Source: Arctopsyche grandis | Taxonomy: Eukaryota; Arthropoda; Insecta; Trichoptera; Hydropsychidae | Assembly (NCBI RefSeq): GCF_051622035.1 | Contig: NC_135357.1 | Span: 17,950,256-18,014,255 of the forward strand | Direction of reading: 5' to 3' | DNA: 64,000 nucleotides | The notes under the pieces: generated by a model | What the model was told of the DNA's origin: nothing | The model's database searches: none | The model's input: only the letters and a program-made list of their open reading frames with translations | Position numbers and translations under genes: made by a program | Part shown: positions 1 to 59,700 of the stretch, one piece after another | How positions within the stretch are numbered: the first letter of the stretch is position 1 | Layout of the letters: the number at the start of each line of letters is the position of its first letter

Positions 1-1361
1 CCAAGAGACACTAAGAAAGGGATGAACCTCATTGAAGCAATTCCCGCTACAGCTCCACCATGTGAATTTATAATTTTTATTGCATCATCACTTTCAATTT
101 CTTTTGTATCTTTAGTTTCACTATCTGATTCTAACTTGATTATCCAAATAGCACCAGTAGCATCCTAAAATTTAATATTTGTAATCGATATTTTGGGCAA
201 ACATAAATAATGGGAGTGAAGTGGTTGTGTAAAAATTACTTGTGCAAACCATTCGTTTCTCTCTCTATGATAAATACAAACGAGTTGAGAATTTGGTATG
301 AGTTTTTCAGTGACAGGATTTAATTCTGTGAAAGGGTTATCTTCACCTATATCTGTCATTTCTTCAGGATTCCAATACCATGTACAAATGTGTCCATCTA
401 AACTTATTGTTGTTATCTAAAATACATATGTTACGTAAATTTATTTGAAAATATCATTTTGTTAGTACATACATACATATTTAGTATATATTTGACAATT
501 ATTTTACTTCATCCGTTTTTGTACAATACAGCATTTGAGTAATGGGTCCTTGATGACATGTTTGCCGTCCTTTTCTAAAAATTTCTGCTTTGATTACACC
601 AGCTTCCCATATCAATATATTTCCCCATGAACAACCAGACAAAACCTTAGAACAAATTCGTTGATGTAATGAACAATATGGGAAATGTATATTTTTCATT
701 TATTCATTTTATCTAGAAATGAAAAACTCAAAACTGACCTTCTCATCAGGGAGAGGAAGAATGCCAAGAATATCAGATATATCTGTTTTTCCGAATCTAC
801 CGTTTATTGCCTTTAATTTGAGACCAGTGAACGTCGTAGCCATTTTCCAAATTTTAATGTGATTTAATCCTAATAATACCAAATAATTCAATTTTTGAAA
901 TTTAAATTAAAGGAAGTTATTTCATGTGTTATCTCAGTATTGTTGATTAAAAAAAAATACCACTGGTAATCAATTGTTCAGGAACGAATGGGGAAAATAC
1001 TACATTGTAAACACTAAACGAAAATGCATTTGTTCTCAGTTTGATATCACCATTTTTCCAATTCCAAATTGTCAGATTATAATCTGGTTCTCCACCCAAA
1101 GATGCAAGCAAATTTCCATCATGACTATATAAAAATATACATATATTGCTTATTAAATTAAATATCAATGAAATTTTTGAACACTTGTTTAGAAAAGTTC
1201 AACCTGTATGTTAAATGGGAATATGTATGAGTTGTTCCATCCTTCAATTTTACTATGACTTTCATTGAAGGCCATTGAAATATTTCTATTAGTGGTAAAT
1301 TGGAATTTGCACTTCCTTGTCCAATAGCAATGTGACATGGAGAAACAGTAGAATTTTTCTG

Positions 1362-1429
<68 letters not shown>

Positions 1430-1752
1430 GGTATTTAATATTAAAACGTATAAAAACTATATGTAATTATATTTTTATTTTACCGTAATATGTCCAACGC
1501 TTCCACCAGTGCTACTTTTTTGAAAATGTCTCTGCTTTTCGATCACATTATAAAACGTTATGATTGAACCTGAAGCCCAAGCTATGACATTTTCATCACA
1601 AACACATAAATTGTATAAACGTTGACAATCATAACCAAAAGAATAGCTAAAACAGTTTTTGTATTGGTAAAAATATATTTAACTATTATATGAATTACTT
1701 GAATATATTACTTGAAATTTAAAATACACGTTTTTTCATCACATTTTTCCAT
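1..1752 (-). CDS. CFAP44: CFAP44 (WDR52) homologue, 5' part; gene continues past the left edge
   Basis: Eight coding exons join in one frame with GT-AG borders: 1712-1752, 1484-1646, 1204-1358, 961-1124, 739-869, 508-645, 240-416 and 1-164 (cut by the edge), giving about 377 residues. The proposed ATG at 1750-1752 opens a 13-codon exon that splices into the conserved NYSFGYDC start of the beta-propeller region. Family hallmarks follow in order: [88 protein letters not shown] and WFAQDATGAIW. These are degenerate WD repeats. In ciliates and mammals CFAP44 works with CFAP43 in the tether complex that holds inner-arm dynein I1 to the doublet; loss impairs sperm flagella. Full-length family members are much longer, so most of the protein lies to the left. 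A further upstream start or 5' exon cannot be excluded. The family call is firm. Confidence 0.93.
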
Positions 1753-2570
1753 TTTTGTTTTAAATTGTAAAATTAATATACATATCTTTAAAGTCTTTGT
1801 CAATATATTTTTTTCGTTGTTTGATTACATTGCCAATTTGAAACAATCAATAATGAACTCAATTAATTTATTTTAGGTAGCAAAGACAGTTGGTAAAATA
1901 TCAGATCAATTGCGAACTAGGTTGTTTACACCACCCCATTAACGATTGTTTACTTTTATGTATTCTGTTGATATGACAACATAGAGGTATTTCAAATCAA
2001 ACAACCATAACTTTCATGTATGTGTGAATTTACATATTTATTTTTAACATTAAAAAAATGTTATAAACGGAATCAGAATAGTCAAATTCTTAAATATTAA
2101 AAATATGGGTATTCATATATGTATGTATTTATTAAAAATATAAAACAATATTTAAAAAATATAATAACAATGTTGGAAATAATAATATAATATAATTAAA
2201 TTGTGTAAGTTTGTAACAACCATTGTTTAAATACAAAGATTACATGCATAATTACTTTAATTAACGGTTAGTTGGCCTACATCTTAAAATAATATATATT
2301 TTTCACATGCATTCTTAGATAAAATGATATAACAATAAATTATTTTTATTAAATGTAGAGATTTTGTGATATTTTAGAGCATTTATGATATAACAATTAT
2401 TATATTTTCCACGTAATATTATATTAGTTTTGTTATAATTACATTTTAATTTTTGCTAACTTTAATTATTTAATATTTACTGAACAATGAAATATAAATA
2501 TAACGTTGTTGACACATTAAATATACAAATATGTATATGCATATTCCTTAATATAATATGTATTTGATTA
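1753..2570. other. Intergenic spacer 5' of CFAP44
   Basis: This stretch is very AT-rich with no supported exon. It should contain the CFAP44 5' UTR and promoter, since the ATG is at 1752, but no core promoter motif is distinct enough to call. All three genes in the window face the same way, so it lies between the 3' end of ATP6AP1 and the 5' end of CFAP44. Confidence 0.5.
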
Positions 2571-3126
2571 CACCGTTCGACAAATGACGACTTTTTTTTG
2601 GTTCAGAGACGAGATATAACTTTTCTTATAGATCTATGCCCAGTGAACATGAATCTGGTAATAAAAAGTGTTGATTGGCTCGCGATTTGGAGACATGTGT
2701 TTTTTAAATCGCGCGATTTTTCTATATCTTGGTGTTGTTCGGTCGATTTCTCAAAATCTGTTAATTTCCTGTTCAAAATGAATATTGGAATCTATAGTCG
2801 GGTATTTTATCGTTCATTTGTAGTACTGTTTAGCTTTCAAATATCTCTAAGTAGTCGTCCAGTTCAAATCAAAAGTCAAAATTACGTATTTTCACTTGGG
2901 ATTTTTTCCCACTGTTAATACTATATTATATTGAGTATTTTCTATTGAAACATATTTATTAAGATAGTGTTCTGGCCACACTATTTTTTTTTTCGTTTAA
3001 AAGGGTTAATTGGATGTGTGCTGAATTTTAAATCGGTAAAATTGCGAACAAAAAATTCGTATTGCTGGGCATAGATCTATAAGAAGTCATATCTCGTCTC
3101 TGAACCATTTTTCGTGTCGAACAGTA
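2571..3126. mobile_element. MITE-like element, family A (copy 1)
   Basis: The element has long inverted ends. It starts CACCGTTCGACA and ends with the complement form TGTCGAACAGT. The subterminal block around AGAGACGAGATATAACTT at the left returns as AAGTCATATCTCGTCTCT at the right, and both sides carry the TAGATCTATGCCCAG-type block. Related copies lie at 17834-18162 and 10679-11015. No transposase is present, so it is a non-autonomous DNA element. It ends about 13 bases from the ATP6AP1 stop codon and therefore probably forms that gene's 3' UTR. The superfamily is not clear from the termini. Confidence 0.75.
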
Positions 3127-3138
3127 TTATTAGTCAAT

Positions 3139-4742
3139 TTAATCAACAACAGATATAGTAAGCGTTTTTCCCTTTGAATTTTCAAATTTATCCATCGTTT
3201 TAATATCAGATATCATGGCTATTGCTACGGTCATACCAAAAATAAGTATCATAGATATAAATATGCCGGTCCTAAAATATATTAAAATACATTTTTAATA
3301 GTGAAATATATATTTCATGTAATATTTTTTGCCTTTAATATTACCATATTGGCACAGTTGTAAATCCAACGCAATTATAAGCTGAACCAAATCTCATTGC
3401 ACCATTTAGTAATGGTTGTACCTGAAATTTAAAGTTATTTATTTTAAGCACGTTAAAAATGGAAAAATCTGATATAAAAAAAAAGATATAAACCTGAATT
3501 TCTAAGAATGTTAGACTGACTGAACCATTTGAAAATATTAATGGTTCTGCACATGTGAATGAAAATCCTCTAGGAGCACCTAGGAATACATCCGTGGTTG
3601 GAGGATTTAACAGAAGTTCTCTACCTCTTGGATCAAGTAATTCAATTGGTCCTAAATTCCAATATCCCGCTAAACTATCCGGAAATCTGAGACGCAAGGT
3701 TACCTGTAATGCACAATTTAAGTTTTAATAGCATTTTTTTCGTAAAATAAATTTTAAAATAATAGTCGTTTATGTATATTTTAGTGTGTACATATATATT
3801 ATTCTTACTTTTCCCATTTCTGTGCCGAAAACTATAACAAGTCGACTAAACTGTTCTCTATCATCACCGGTTACACCAACTAAATTCCTCAGTTTATATA
3901 TTTTATCTGATGTTTCATTATCTCCACTTGAATATCGAAGAATAGGAAAATCACTTGAATATAATAAAGCTTTTCCTATACAAAGTAAGGGAAAATATTA
4001 CATGATACATATATTGTATAAAATGTAATATAGAAACATAGAGTTATAAAATTATGTGAGATTTATATTATTTTTTATTACCAAGAGCATTATATACAAC
4101 TTCCTCTGGTGCTTCTTTTGGTTCCTCATTGAATTCTCTTTTATCTCTTAAATAACTTTTTTGATCACTCGAGTAATCTAAAGAATCACTTTCGTCATCT
4201 GTTGGTTCTTCTTCTGGAGTTGAGCTGCCAAGAATCGCTAACACTTTTCCTTCTCCATAAACATCTTCTAATCTTTCAAACTTCTCAGTAATTTCTGCAT
4301 CTTGTTCGGAATTAGGACCTTGCACTGTTATTACCTATAATATATTATGCAATCTATTTAAATTATTGAAATATATTTTTATAAAAATCTCATTATATAA
4401 TAAATAATTAACCTGTGTTTCATTATTGACATATTCTGGATGCACATCTAAGAAGTCTTGTGGCGCTATTAGTACCGGTTTTCTCTCCAATAATTTTCTT
4501 AGTCTGGGATAACTTTCTCTGGTTAAGAAAAAAAGAGAATCTTGTATATTGAAGACAACAATGGCACCTTGATTATTGTAGATATCCATCAGGTCATCTT
4601 GTTCTAAGCTGACCAAAGACGGTCTTTTGTATGAGAGTAATTCCTTTGGTCCCCAAAAGATGAAGGGTCCTTCTAAATTTGCCAAGGCGAAACATGCGAG
4701 TTGTTGGATTAAAAATAAACATTTAATGTTAAATTTCAACAT
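3139..4742 (-). CDS. ATP6AP1: V-type ATPase accessory subunit S1 (Ac45), complete
   Basis: Six exons with consistent phases encode 389 residues: 4413-4742, 4082-4334, 3809-3975, 3494-3703, 3345-3421 and 3139-3271. The start is the ATG at 4740-4742 because it opens a hydrophobic signal peptide (MLKFNIKCLFLIQQLACFAL); an in-frame upstream ATG at 4853 would add a basic leader and is less likely. A luminal domain follows, then an acidic linker (about residues 150-170) ending in RDKR (173-176), a furin-type site. The membrane-proximal segment contains RFGSAYNCVGFTTVPIW, followed by one transmembrane helix (about 347-367). The tail holds the family-typical KTMDKFENSKG. Ac45 assembles with the Vo sector and guides V-ATPase through the secretory pathway, and it is proteolytically processed in other animals. 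The C-terminal match is decisive; the N-terminal half is poorly conserved in the family, as expected. The 3' UTR runs into a MITE. Confidence 0.93.
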
Positions 4743-5770
4743 TATTAAATTTGGATTGCGAATTGAGCGTGTTGTGATCGCGACAGATTCAACAGACTTT
4801 AGAAGGGAAATCAATACTCGCCAAGCATGCGCAGATTCAAGTTTCCGACACAAATTCCGGCCGAAACATCAAGTATCATAACCAGGGCCAATTTTCTCCA
4901 GATGGGGGAAAAAAAACTTTTTGGGCAGCAAAAATCTGAATGATACATGGCATAAATACAATTTGAAAAAAAAATACAATTTGTACATGGCATAAATACA
5001 ATTTGTATTCTAGGGGACTCGTTCTCCATTAAATTTACACAATATGTTGTTTGAGTCGCCATTAAATAAAAACGAAAATATTTTTTAAAAGAAGAAGCCA
5101 GCTGAACGCCTCCTTTTCAGATCTCAGGTACCTAAGAATGTTAAATTTATTTATTTTTGTGGTATTGAAATAAAGTATTAATTGTTTGACAAATAAATTT
5201 ATTACAGTGTGTAATATAAACATATAATATGCCGGATTCAATTCGTGAAAGAGACACGTGGTAAATGTCAATGAGCAGGGGCATCATTTGAGGAAGGGGG
5301 GGGGGGGGCGCCCCTCTAGATTTAGTGGGACTATCCACGTTGTTTTATCTAATATATAATTTCGAAAGAGACTTTGTGTATATGTAAGTATGTACATATT
5401 TATGTAAGTACATTTGGTTGGGAATTTCGTAAACAATTCAAAATTTCTATGACAACGAGTCGATTTTTTTTTCGATTCACATAAATTTAATAAAAAAATA
5501 AATGAATATTTACTATTGTAGGAATTCATGTAAGGGAAGATCGTGAAGAGGGAGAAATTAAACAAGACTTTATACGGCAAGTCTTTTATTCGATTTCTAT
5601 CGATACATTCAAATCCAGAACTCCATCGCACCAAACATGGTGCACTGACTAGCTACAACTCGCTACCACTCCGACCAATCACAGTGGCCCGCACATCAAC
5701 CGGTGTCTGGGGTACCAACTCTTAATAATTAACACTCACGTGTAACAACCGCTTGACATCACTCACATTA
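4743..5770. other. 5' flank of ATP6AP1, with short direct repeat and repeat debris
   Basis: No exon is seen. A 22-base unit (TACATGGCATAAATACAATT plus two bases) is repeated at 4944-4965 and 4984-5005. A run of 12 or so G lies near 5298-5309. Positions about 5400-5525 match, in opposite orientation, the repeat at 10486-10665, so that part is transposon debris. The ATP6AP1 promoter should lie in the first few hundred bases, but no motif can be named with confidence. Confidence 0.45.
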
Positions 5771-6589
5771 AGGTCTGTTCATACCTAGTCAGCACGTACC
5801 GACTTCAGCAGGTATCCGGCCGTACGAAAAGTATTCTTTGGTACATTTTGTATGGGTATATTCATACCAACCGTCACGTTTACGCTACGGCAGGCTTACA
5901 GCAGTACCCGACATTTCCTGTTCATACCTTACAGCAACATCCGTCAACGTATCGTATCCGTTTTTTTGGCCATCGTGGAAATATACACGCGAATTACGTG
6001 CCATGAGTCTGCCGCTTTGCTGTTTTGGACCAATTATCGATAGTGACAGTTGACAGCTGTTCAATCTTTCGACCTGGTTTTGGCGCAAATATTTAAAAAA
6101 AATTTAAATTTTTTACGGAAATATTTAAAAATTTTTGTCCATCATCCACAAGCTCCTTATACAGTGTCCAAAATTCTCCTTCGGTTTTTCTATTTTTTAA
6201 CATGGGATGCACATCAAAACGCCTCCGTGCTTTTTTATCGCCTTCTTGAGCTTCTTCTTCCAACAACAGCGCGATTATACATAATTTTTCGTTCGATAAA
6301 CGTCGAAATATTTTTGCTGACTTGTATTCTGACGCGTAGCAACGAATGCACGTGTATGCATTCATATTGCATGTACTCGACAATACGACGTAAGCAATAT
6401 TGCGCCGTATCGTCATGGCCTCTAATGTATAAGTAAGCCGATTTTGCCTTGCACTCGGCCAAATTGCTGTAAACGTGACGTGACCGCGACGTGTAGGTTG
6501 ATATGAATAGAAATGTAATAAAATGACATATTTGAAACGGAGTCGTACAGTGCTGAAGCCGTGCAGTGCTGTTAAGTATGAACAGACCT
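5771..6589 (-). mobile_element. PIF/Harbinger-like DNA transposon, internally truncated
   Basis: The termini are inverted: AGGTCTGTTCATAC at the left and GTATGAACAGACCT at the right. The trinucleotide TTA flanks both sides (5768-5770 and 6590-6592), the target duplication size typical of PIF/Harbinger. On the minus strand, 6093-6599 contains an open frame with RRRFDVHPMLKNRKTEGEFW and TLYKELVDDGQKF, the motif found at the N terminus of Harbinger-like transposases. The frame then diverges and stops, and no DDE catalytic core follows. The copy is 819 bp and cannot be autonomous. It sits inside an older interspersed repeat, pieces of which lie at about 5400-5525 and 6625-6680. Confidence 0.85.
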
Positions 6590-6592
6590 TTA

Positions 6593-8527
6593 AGCACAAT
6601 CATTACACATCAAATCCTACACTATTATATTCGCCATGTTTACGCTGTATATATTACAAATACTGAGCGAAGCCAGGAAAAACAACTAGTATATTATTAA
6701 AAATAGAATATTGAAATTCTTTAGAACACTGTCAGGTATTAGCACGTTGATTTTTCCCAGAAAAAGATGTTGACTCCCAAATATATTTTGTTTTGTTGTC
6801 TTGCTTTGAAAGATTTTCAGGAGATTAGTTTGTACTTGATATACTCATTTTTTTAATATAACACCCCCCCCCCCCCCTAGAAAGTCATTCCTTACTGGGA
6901 AATGCTGAAATGACGCCCTTCTCAATTAGACTTGTTTGGCGCCTTAAATCATGTTTATATTCGATGCGCCCTAACGAACTGTCATTTGGTCGCGGCGTTA
7001 TACGGCATACCAACATACGGTCGACCCAAGCATGTCAACTTAACCATTTGTATATGCACTCTTCTGGGTATGAAAACTAAATCCTACAGATGTATGTATG
7101 TATATGAGTAATTGGGAATATGGTGAAATAAATTCGATGAACATGAAACTAAGCATTTATTATTATTTTTGTCACATTTTATATACACTTTGAACACGAG
7201 AATTATATATTAGTTTTATATTGAACAACGAATTATACATAGACATTTATTTACAATCAATAAATAAATCAATATTGACAACATTCATAGTAATTTATTT
7301 TATATACATACAATCGAGACGGTAAAAAATACAGATAACATTTCAATAGTTCATACATTTTTGACACGACAAGAAAATCATCGTTTACACACATACATAT
7401 ACTTAACATATTATTTATAAATTCTATTCAAACAACAATTTAGCAAATAGAAAATAATTTATATATTTTTTTACATATGTATGTACATATATCAATAAAT
7501 ATTTAAATGTCAGTTTATTATTGATCAAGTTAAATTTTCAACTTCTAAAAGTTTAGGGAAGTAAAAATTATTTACTTTACATTTTTGGTCAATATGTTTA
7601 TCTATGTATGATGGTGATATAATTAAAAAAAAATTGAAAACATTTTTTTTATTTGGATGCATATTATAAGATTTTGAACCATAAAATATCAAACTGAATA
7701 TAAATATTACACTGATTCCTCATATTAAGTTGAATGTTTGATTGTTGATAAGTTTGTTCACAACAAAATATACAAAATTTAATAATCTCAATGTAAGAAA
7801 TGAGTAATTTTGGCCGTTTTATTCACGATTGTTAAATAGTATATAATTTGTACTACATATATACATATACATACATAGATATGTATGTACATTTTTTTTG
7901 CAATTCCAATAAAAGCAGATTGGTAGAAACTGTTTAATTTAGGTTAGTAGTAATCCCTCAAACTGTAAAAAGTCAATATGGCGATAGCCCAATTTTAATA
8001 TAACTAAATATTAATATTTTGATATTAAACGGTGAATTGATTTAAATAGCTCATAAGGGTTGAATTCATGTACATATATGTACGCACGCAAATATTTGCA
8101 TAAACATGCAAATTTATAGGAATACAAAAGTGTGTATTTATTTATGTGTGTATATCTCGATTACTGTATTTATATTATATTATACTATATAACATGGTAT
8201 TTAAATTTTTTCAGTCTTGTAGAAGAATCTGCTATAGTGTCCTATATACATATGTACATATAGTGTCCTGCACCAATTTCAGCAGCATATAAAATAATAT
8301 CTTTGTGTCGTATCAAATCGAAAGAATTGATATAGGAAACGAAATCGTAAAATTGCAGGAACAAACGTGTGAGTCAAATCAACAACTTTTTCAAAAAAGG
8401 AACGGTTTACCCGATGATGGCCTATTGGATCTCTAATTATTATTTGGAAATACGTACTATCCAATCTGTAACCGTGAGTTTATTTTTTTTCATATTTGTT
8501 TTTAAGTTTTTCAAAAACACATCGCAA
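6593..8527. other. Spacer 3' of the octopamine receptor gene
   Basis: Positions 6625-6680 are a repeat end (CTGAGCGAAGCCAGG type) and a run of about 13 C lies near 6865. The rest, to 8527, is AT-rich with scattered ACATATGTA runs. The part next to 8527 may be receptor 3' UTR. A 61-codon open stretch at 8279-8464 on the minus strand has no recognisable content and no good splice signals, so it is not called as a gene. Confidence 0.4.
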
Positions 8528-9004
8528 TTAAGACTCATTCAGTGATCGATTCGACATGTTAGCACCATTTTTTGGAAATGCATCAATGTCGGTTAGTAGG
8601 GATTTTTTCACAGATGTTTGGCAAAGTAAATCGTTTCGCTTCGCATTCTTACGATAGGGCATATCCGACTGTTTCACATCGTCGATTTTTTGCATGTCTT
8701 CCAGCTCGAGAGTTAATGTTTTCAAGATTCTATTGCAGAGACGTTTGTGTGTCTTCATCTCACCGGGAGATAGGAATTGTTCGACAAAGACAAGCTCCTT
8801 GTTTTCTTCGTTCCCTTTGTGTTCTCTGAGTTGTTCTAGCTCCTTGAGGAGATCACCGTACCTGTACACGGCTAGATTGTACTGTTGTTTCTTTTCTTTG
8901 AGAGATTCAACTGTTGGCTCATTATCAACGTTGCCGTTCCACTTGAATGACCCGTTGGATAATTTGCCATTTGATTTTTCACCGCGAAAAGAAGTGTCCT
9001 TGCG
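8528..9004 (-). CDS. In-frame 158-codon extension after the octopamine receptor UGA stop
   Basis: Directly after the receptor stop (9005-9007) the same frame continues for 158 codons to TAA at 8528-8530. The stop is TGA followed by C, the leakiest tetranucleotide known in flies. The first 40 residues are rich in Ser, Gly and Asn. Then comes a charged segment that looks helical (around VESLKEKKQQYNLAVYRYGD, LLKELEQLREHKG and MKTHKRLCNRILKTLTLELE), possibly a coiled coil, followed by a Lys/Asn-rich tail. Base use here is clearly less AT-rich than the surrounding spacer. No acceptor site with a pyrimidine tract is visible between the stop and the charged region, which argues against a separate exon. 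It may be a readthrough tail, an alternative C terminus using the GAG/GTGACG donor-like site at the stop, or part of an unrelated gene. I do not recognise the domain. Confidence 0.55.
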   Translation of the reverse strand, partial: RKDTSFRGEKSNGKLSNGSFKWNGNVDNEPTVESLKEKKQQYNLAVYRYGDLLKELEQLREHKGNEENKELVFVEQFLSPGEMKTHKRLCNRILKTLTLELEDMQKIDDVKQSDMPYRKNAKRNDLLCQTSVKKSLLTDIDAFPKNGANMSNRSLNES

Positions 9005-56744
<47,740 letters not shown>

Positions 56745-59700
56745 CTAAAATCAAATAAGTTGTAGTATATTAACAATTATAGAAGATAGAATTATGAATA
56801 TATGTATGTATGTATATTTTAATAGGTAAAAAGACCTTTATTTAATTGTTCTGTCACTTTAAATGATTTTGATCAGTTGTTATAATAAAAAATCACATCA
56901 ATAAATAAATTGTCAATAGCTACAATATATGTAAATAGTCAGAAAATGAAATAAGCGATCAGTTTACACACATATATGAGCTGTTATAATTGATTTAAGT
57001 CCACGTTTATCTATTTCGAGAAACGAATAAAACATTTATTTACATAATTTTAGCTATTTAGCTAATTTAAAAATACATTTAAATAAATAAAAAAAATAAA
57101 AAGAGTAATTTATTATGTAAAAAAAACGTATACGTGGAAACTCGACGACAAGATACACCAAAAAGTCGATAAATTTCAAGTCAGTGAAACGGAGTAGATC
57201 CATGTATGTACATATGTATGTACAAACAATGTACATATGTAGCTGGTTAAGTCATTGTTAACCAGTAGAGAGGTCGTTTTTGTTTTTTTCGCAATTTTTG
57301 ATTCGCATCAATAATCTTTATAACGTTAATTTCATAGAAAAGACTTTTTAGAATATAAATTAGACTGTCATCAATAGAATATTTACAAGACCTGGTATAT
57401 AATGTCGAGACAATCGACTGTCTTGGTTGAATTAAGTAAAATGCCATATTAAAGTACACTACAATCAACTCTTTTGTTTTACTCCATGAATTTACTATAT
57501 ATATGTACACTTTTGGCCACTTATATAAATATGGATTGTAAATACGCACGAATATTGTTTTAACTAATTGCTTTTGAAACATTAAAAATAACGAGGAAAG
57601 TAGATATGTGCCGGAACGGCGTTCCTTGTGTTCTCAAGGAAAAAAAAGCCCTGCATATATCTAGTTATTGACTTACTGACCAAAAATTCAGCAGCCGTTA
57701 AAATAAATTTTCAGTATGTTAAATTGAAAATTATTTTTAATATATGACAATATTTTAATTTAAAACGAAATGAAATAAATAATAATTTATGCAATAAAGC
57801 AGATCGAATTGATTTTCCACAATTTCAGCCGTCGTTAATTTATTCAATTGTTTCACGAAAAAAAAGAGTTTTTGTGCGGTTTTCCACTTTTGTTTTTCAG
57901 AGACAATGTTTGTTAATTTTTTTTTCGTTGAGAGTTACATTGTTGACCCTTTAATATTAACACAATTCGACCCAGAAGTTTAAAGGTCTAAAAAGTTTAG
58001 GGAAAAGTTTCAGTTGTCACCCTCGGAAAAAAAGCGGCTTTATTAATTCACTCACTTATGCAATATATTCTACCTCGTATATACAAATGTATATTCACAT
58101 CAAAAATATAGTTTTATAAATATTTTTACTGGTAGATTTCATGTCATAATTGGCACTTTATCTTAAAAAAACCTTATTCGGGCTCTCGTAAGAAATTAGG
58201 GCAATTTTTTAAGCAGCCTGTGTTGAAACACCTTCAGACCCTTGAGGCGGGGGTCCAAAGGGACGCAGAGGTCTGAGCACTCACGGGACGTGAATTATGC
58301 TCATTTGTAGGAATTTTTCACTGTCAAACAAACCGTGAGAGTGTCGTTCGAATAATGGACGCGATAGAAAAGCTCTCTTATTGTTTGTGAAAACTTCAGA
58401 CGAAATCATTCGTACGTATCCAACTACACATATTGTTATCATATTTTAAAAATACATACATATATGAGAAATGAATTTCATATAAAAAAATTCGACAATA
58501 TTAATCATCGGTACGTTAGGCATGATCGGGCAAAGGTAGGTCGTAAGTCGACATTATTTCAAGTCGGTAGAAATTCACCTTCATCCAAGATGAAATTATT
58601 TATTTTTTCGTGTAGCGTGTTCAATATTACTTGTTTAAATTTCAGCACGAATTCATACTCTTTGAGTGAATATGTAAATGAGCCGATTTATAAGCAATAG
58701 GTACGTGGAAATCATACCCGACACGAACAATAATCTCATAACCCAAAAAAATAAATACATTTTTGATACACTTTTCAAAATCGATTTCTTGACGTTATTC
58801 TTATACGAATGTAAAGAAAATATATAACATATACATATGTATGTATAATATCGTAAAAAACCAAATTGGGAAATGTAATTTCAGATTATATCTATGTATG
58901 TACATGTCGGATTAATGAATTTTGATTAGTCAAATATATAATAATATATGAGTATATGTGCATATGAAATCGTAGATATTGTAATATATTTTTTTTGTGT
59001 TTGATTGATTAATTAGAATTCAAGATTATGCATAGACGATATCATAAATAGGGTGAGTATTGATTCGAATTTTATTTCATATTAAATTTGAAATGGAATG
59101 TTAATATTTCGCTTTAGACAAAGTAGGTGTTGTTAATATTGTATGAACGTATTACACAGAAATTTAAGCATTCTGTATTTTTAACAAATTTGTTAAAAAT
59201 TTTCCTTAAAAAAACACAAAACATAAAATCTATCGTGATATTTATATCTGATGGAATATGTGTGTATGTACGCGTTACGTGGGCTAATTTAACATTCACG
59301 TTGAAATTTCAATGAAAGCAAACTGGTTTCAGATAAGGGTAAAGGGTTGTTTTTTCATTAAAATTTCATATTGAAAATGCTAATTATAAATAAGTGTACC
59401 ATTACTTCAGTGTATATGTATAATAATAGAATTTATCATGTAAGTGTGAGCAGGCGGAGAGGTTTGAGAAGCCCTCTGGACACCTAACGCTATTTATAAA
59501 TGACTATCAAACACGCCGAACTACATTTGACGGCCTGAAAACCAGACTGGTACAAGCGACAAAAAGATGAAAGGGAGGGACGTAATAAATTACAATAAAA
59601 GAATAAAAGTAAATAACTTAGGACATAACGTACGAAATATCAATCTACGTTTGGGGATGTTTATGTCAATTTTGGATTCGACAAAAGATTGTATATATGT

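Noticed and set aside
4335..4853. Longer start for ATP6AP1 at 4853
   Set aside because: The added 37 residues are basic and would bury the signal peptide that starts at 4742.
8279..8464. Extra receptor exon or small gene at 8279-8464 (minus)
   Set aside because: It has no recognisable motif and no convincing acceptor or donor; it may be 3' UTR.
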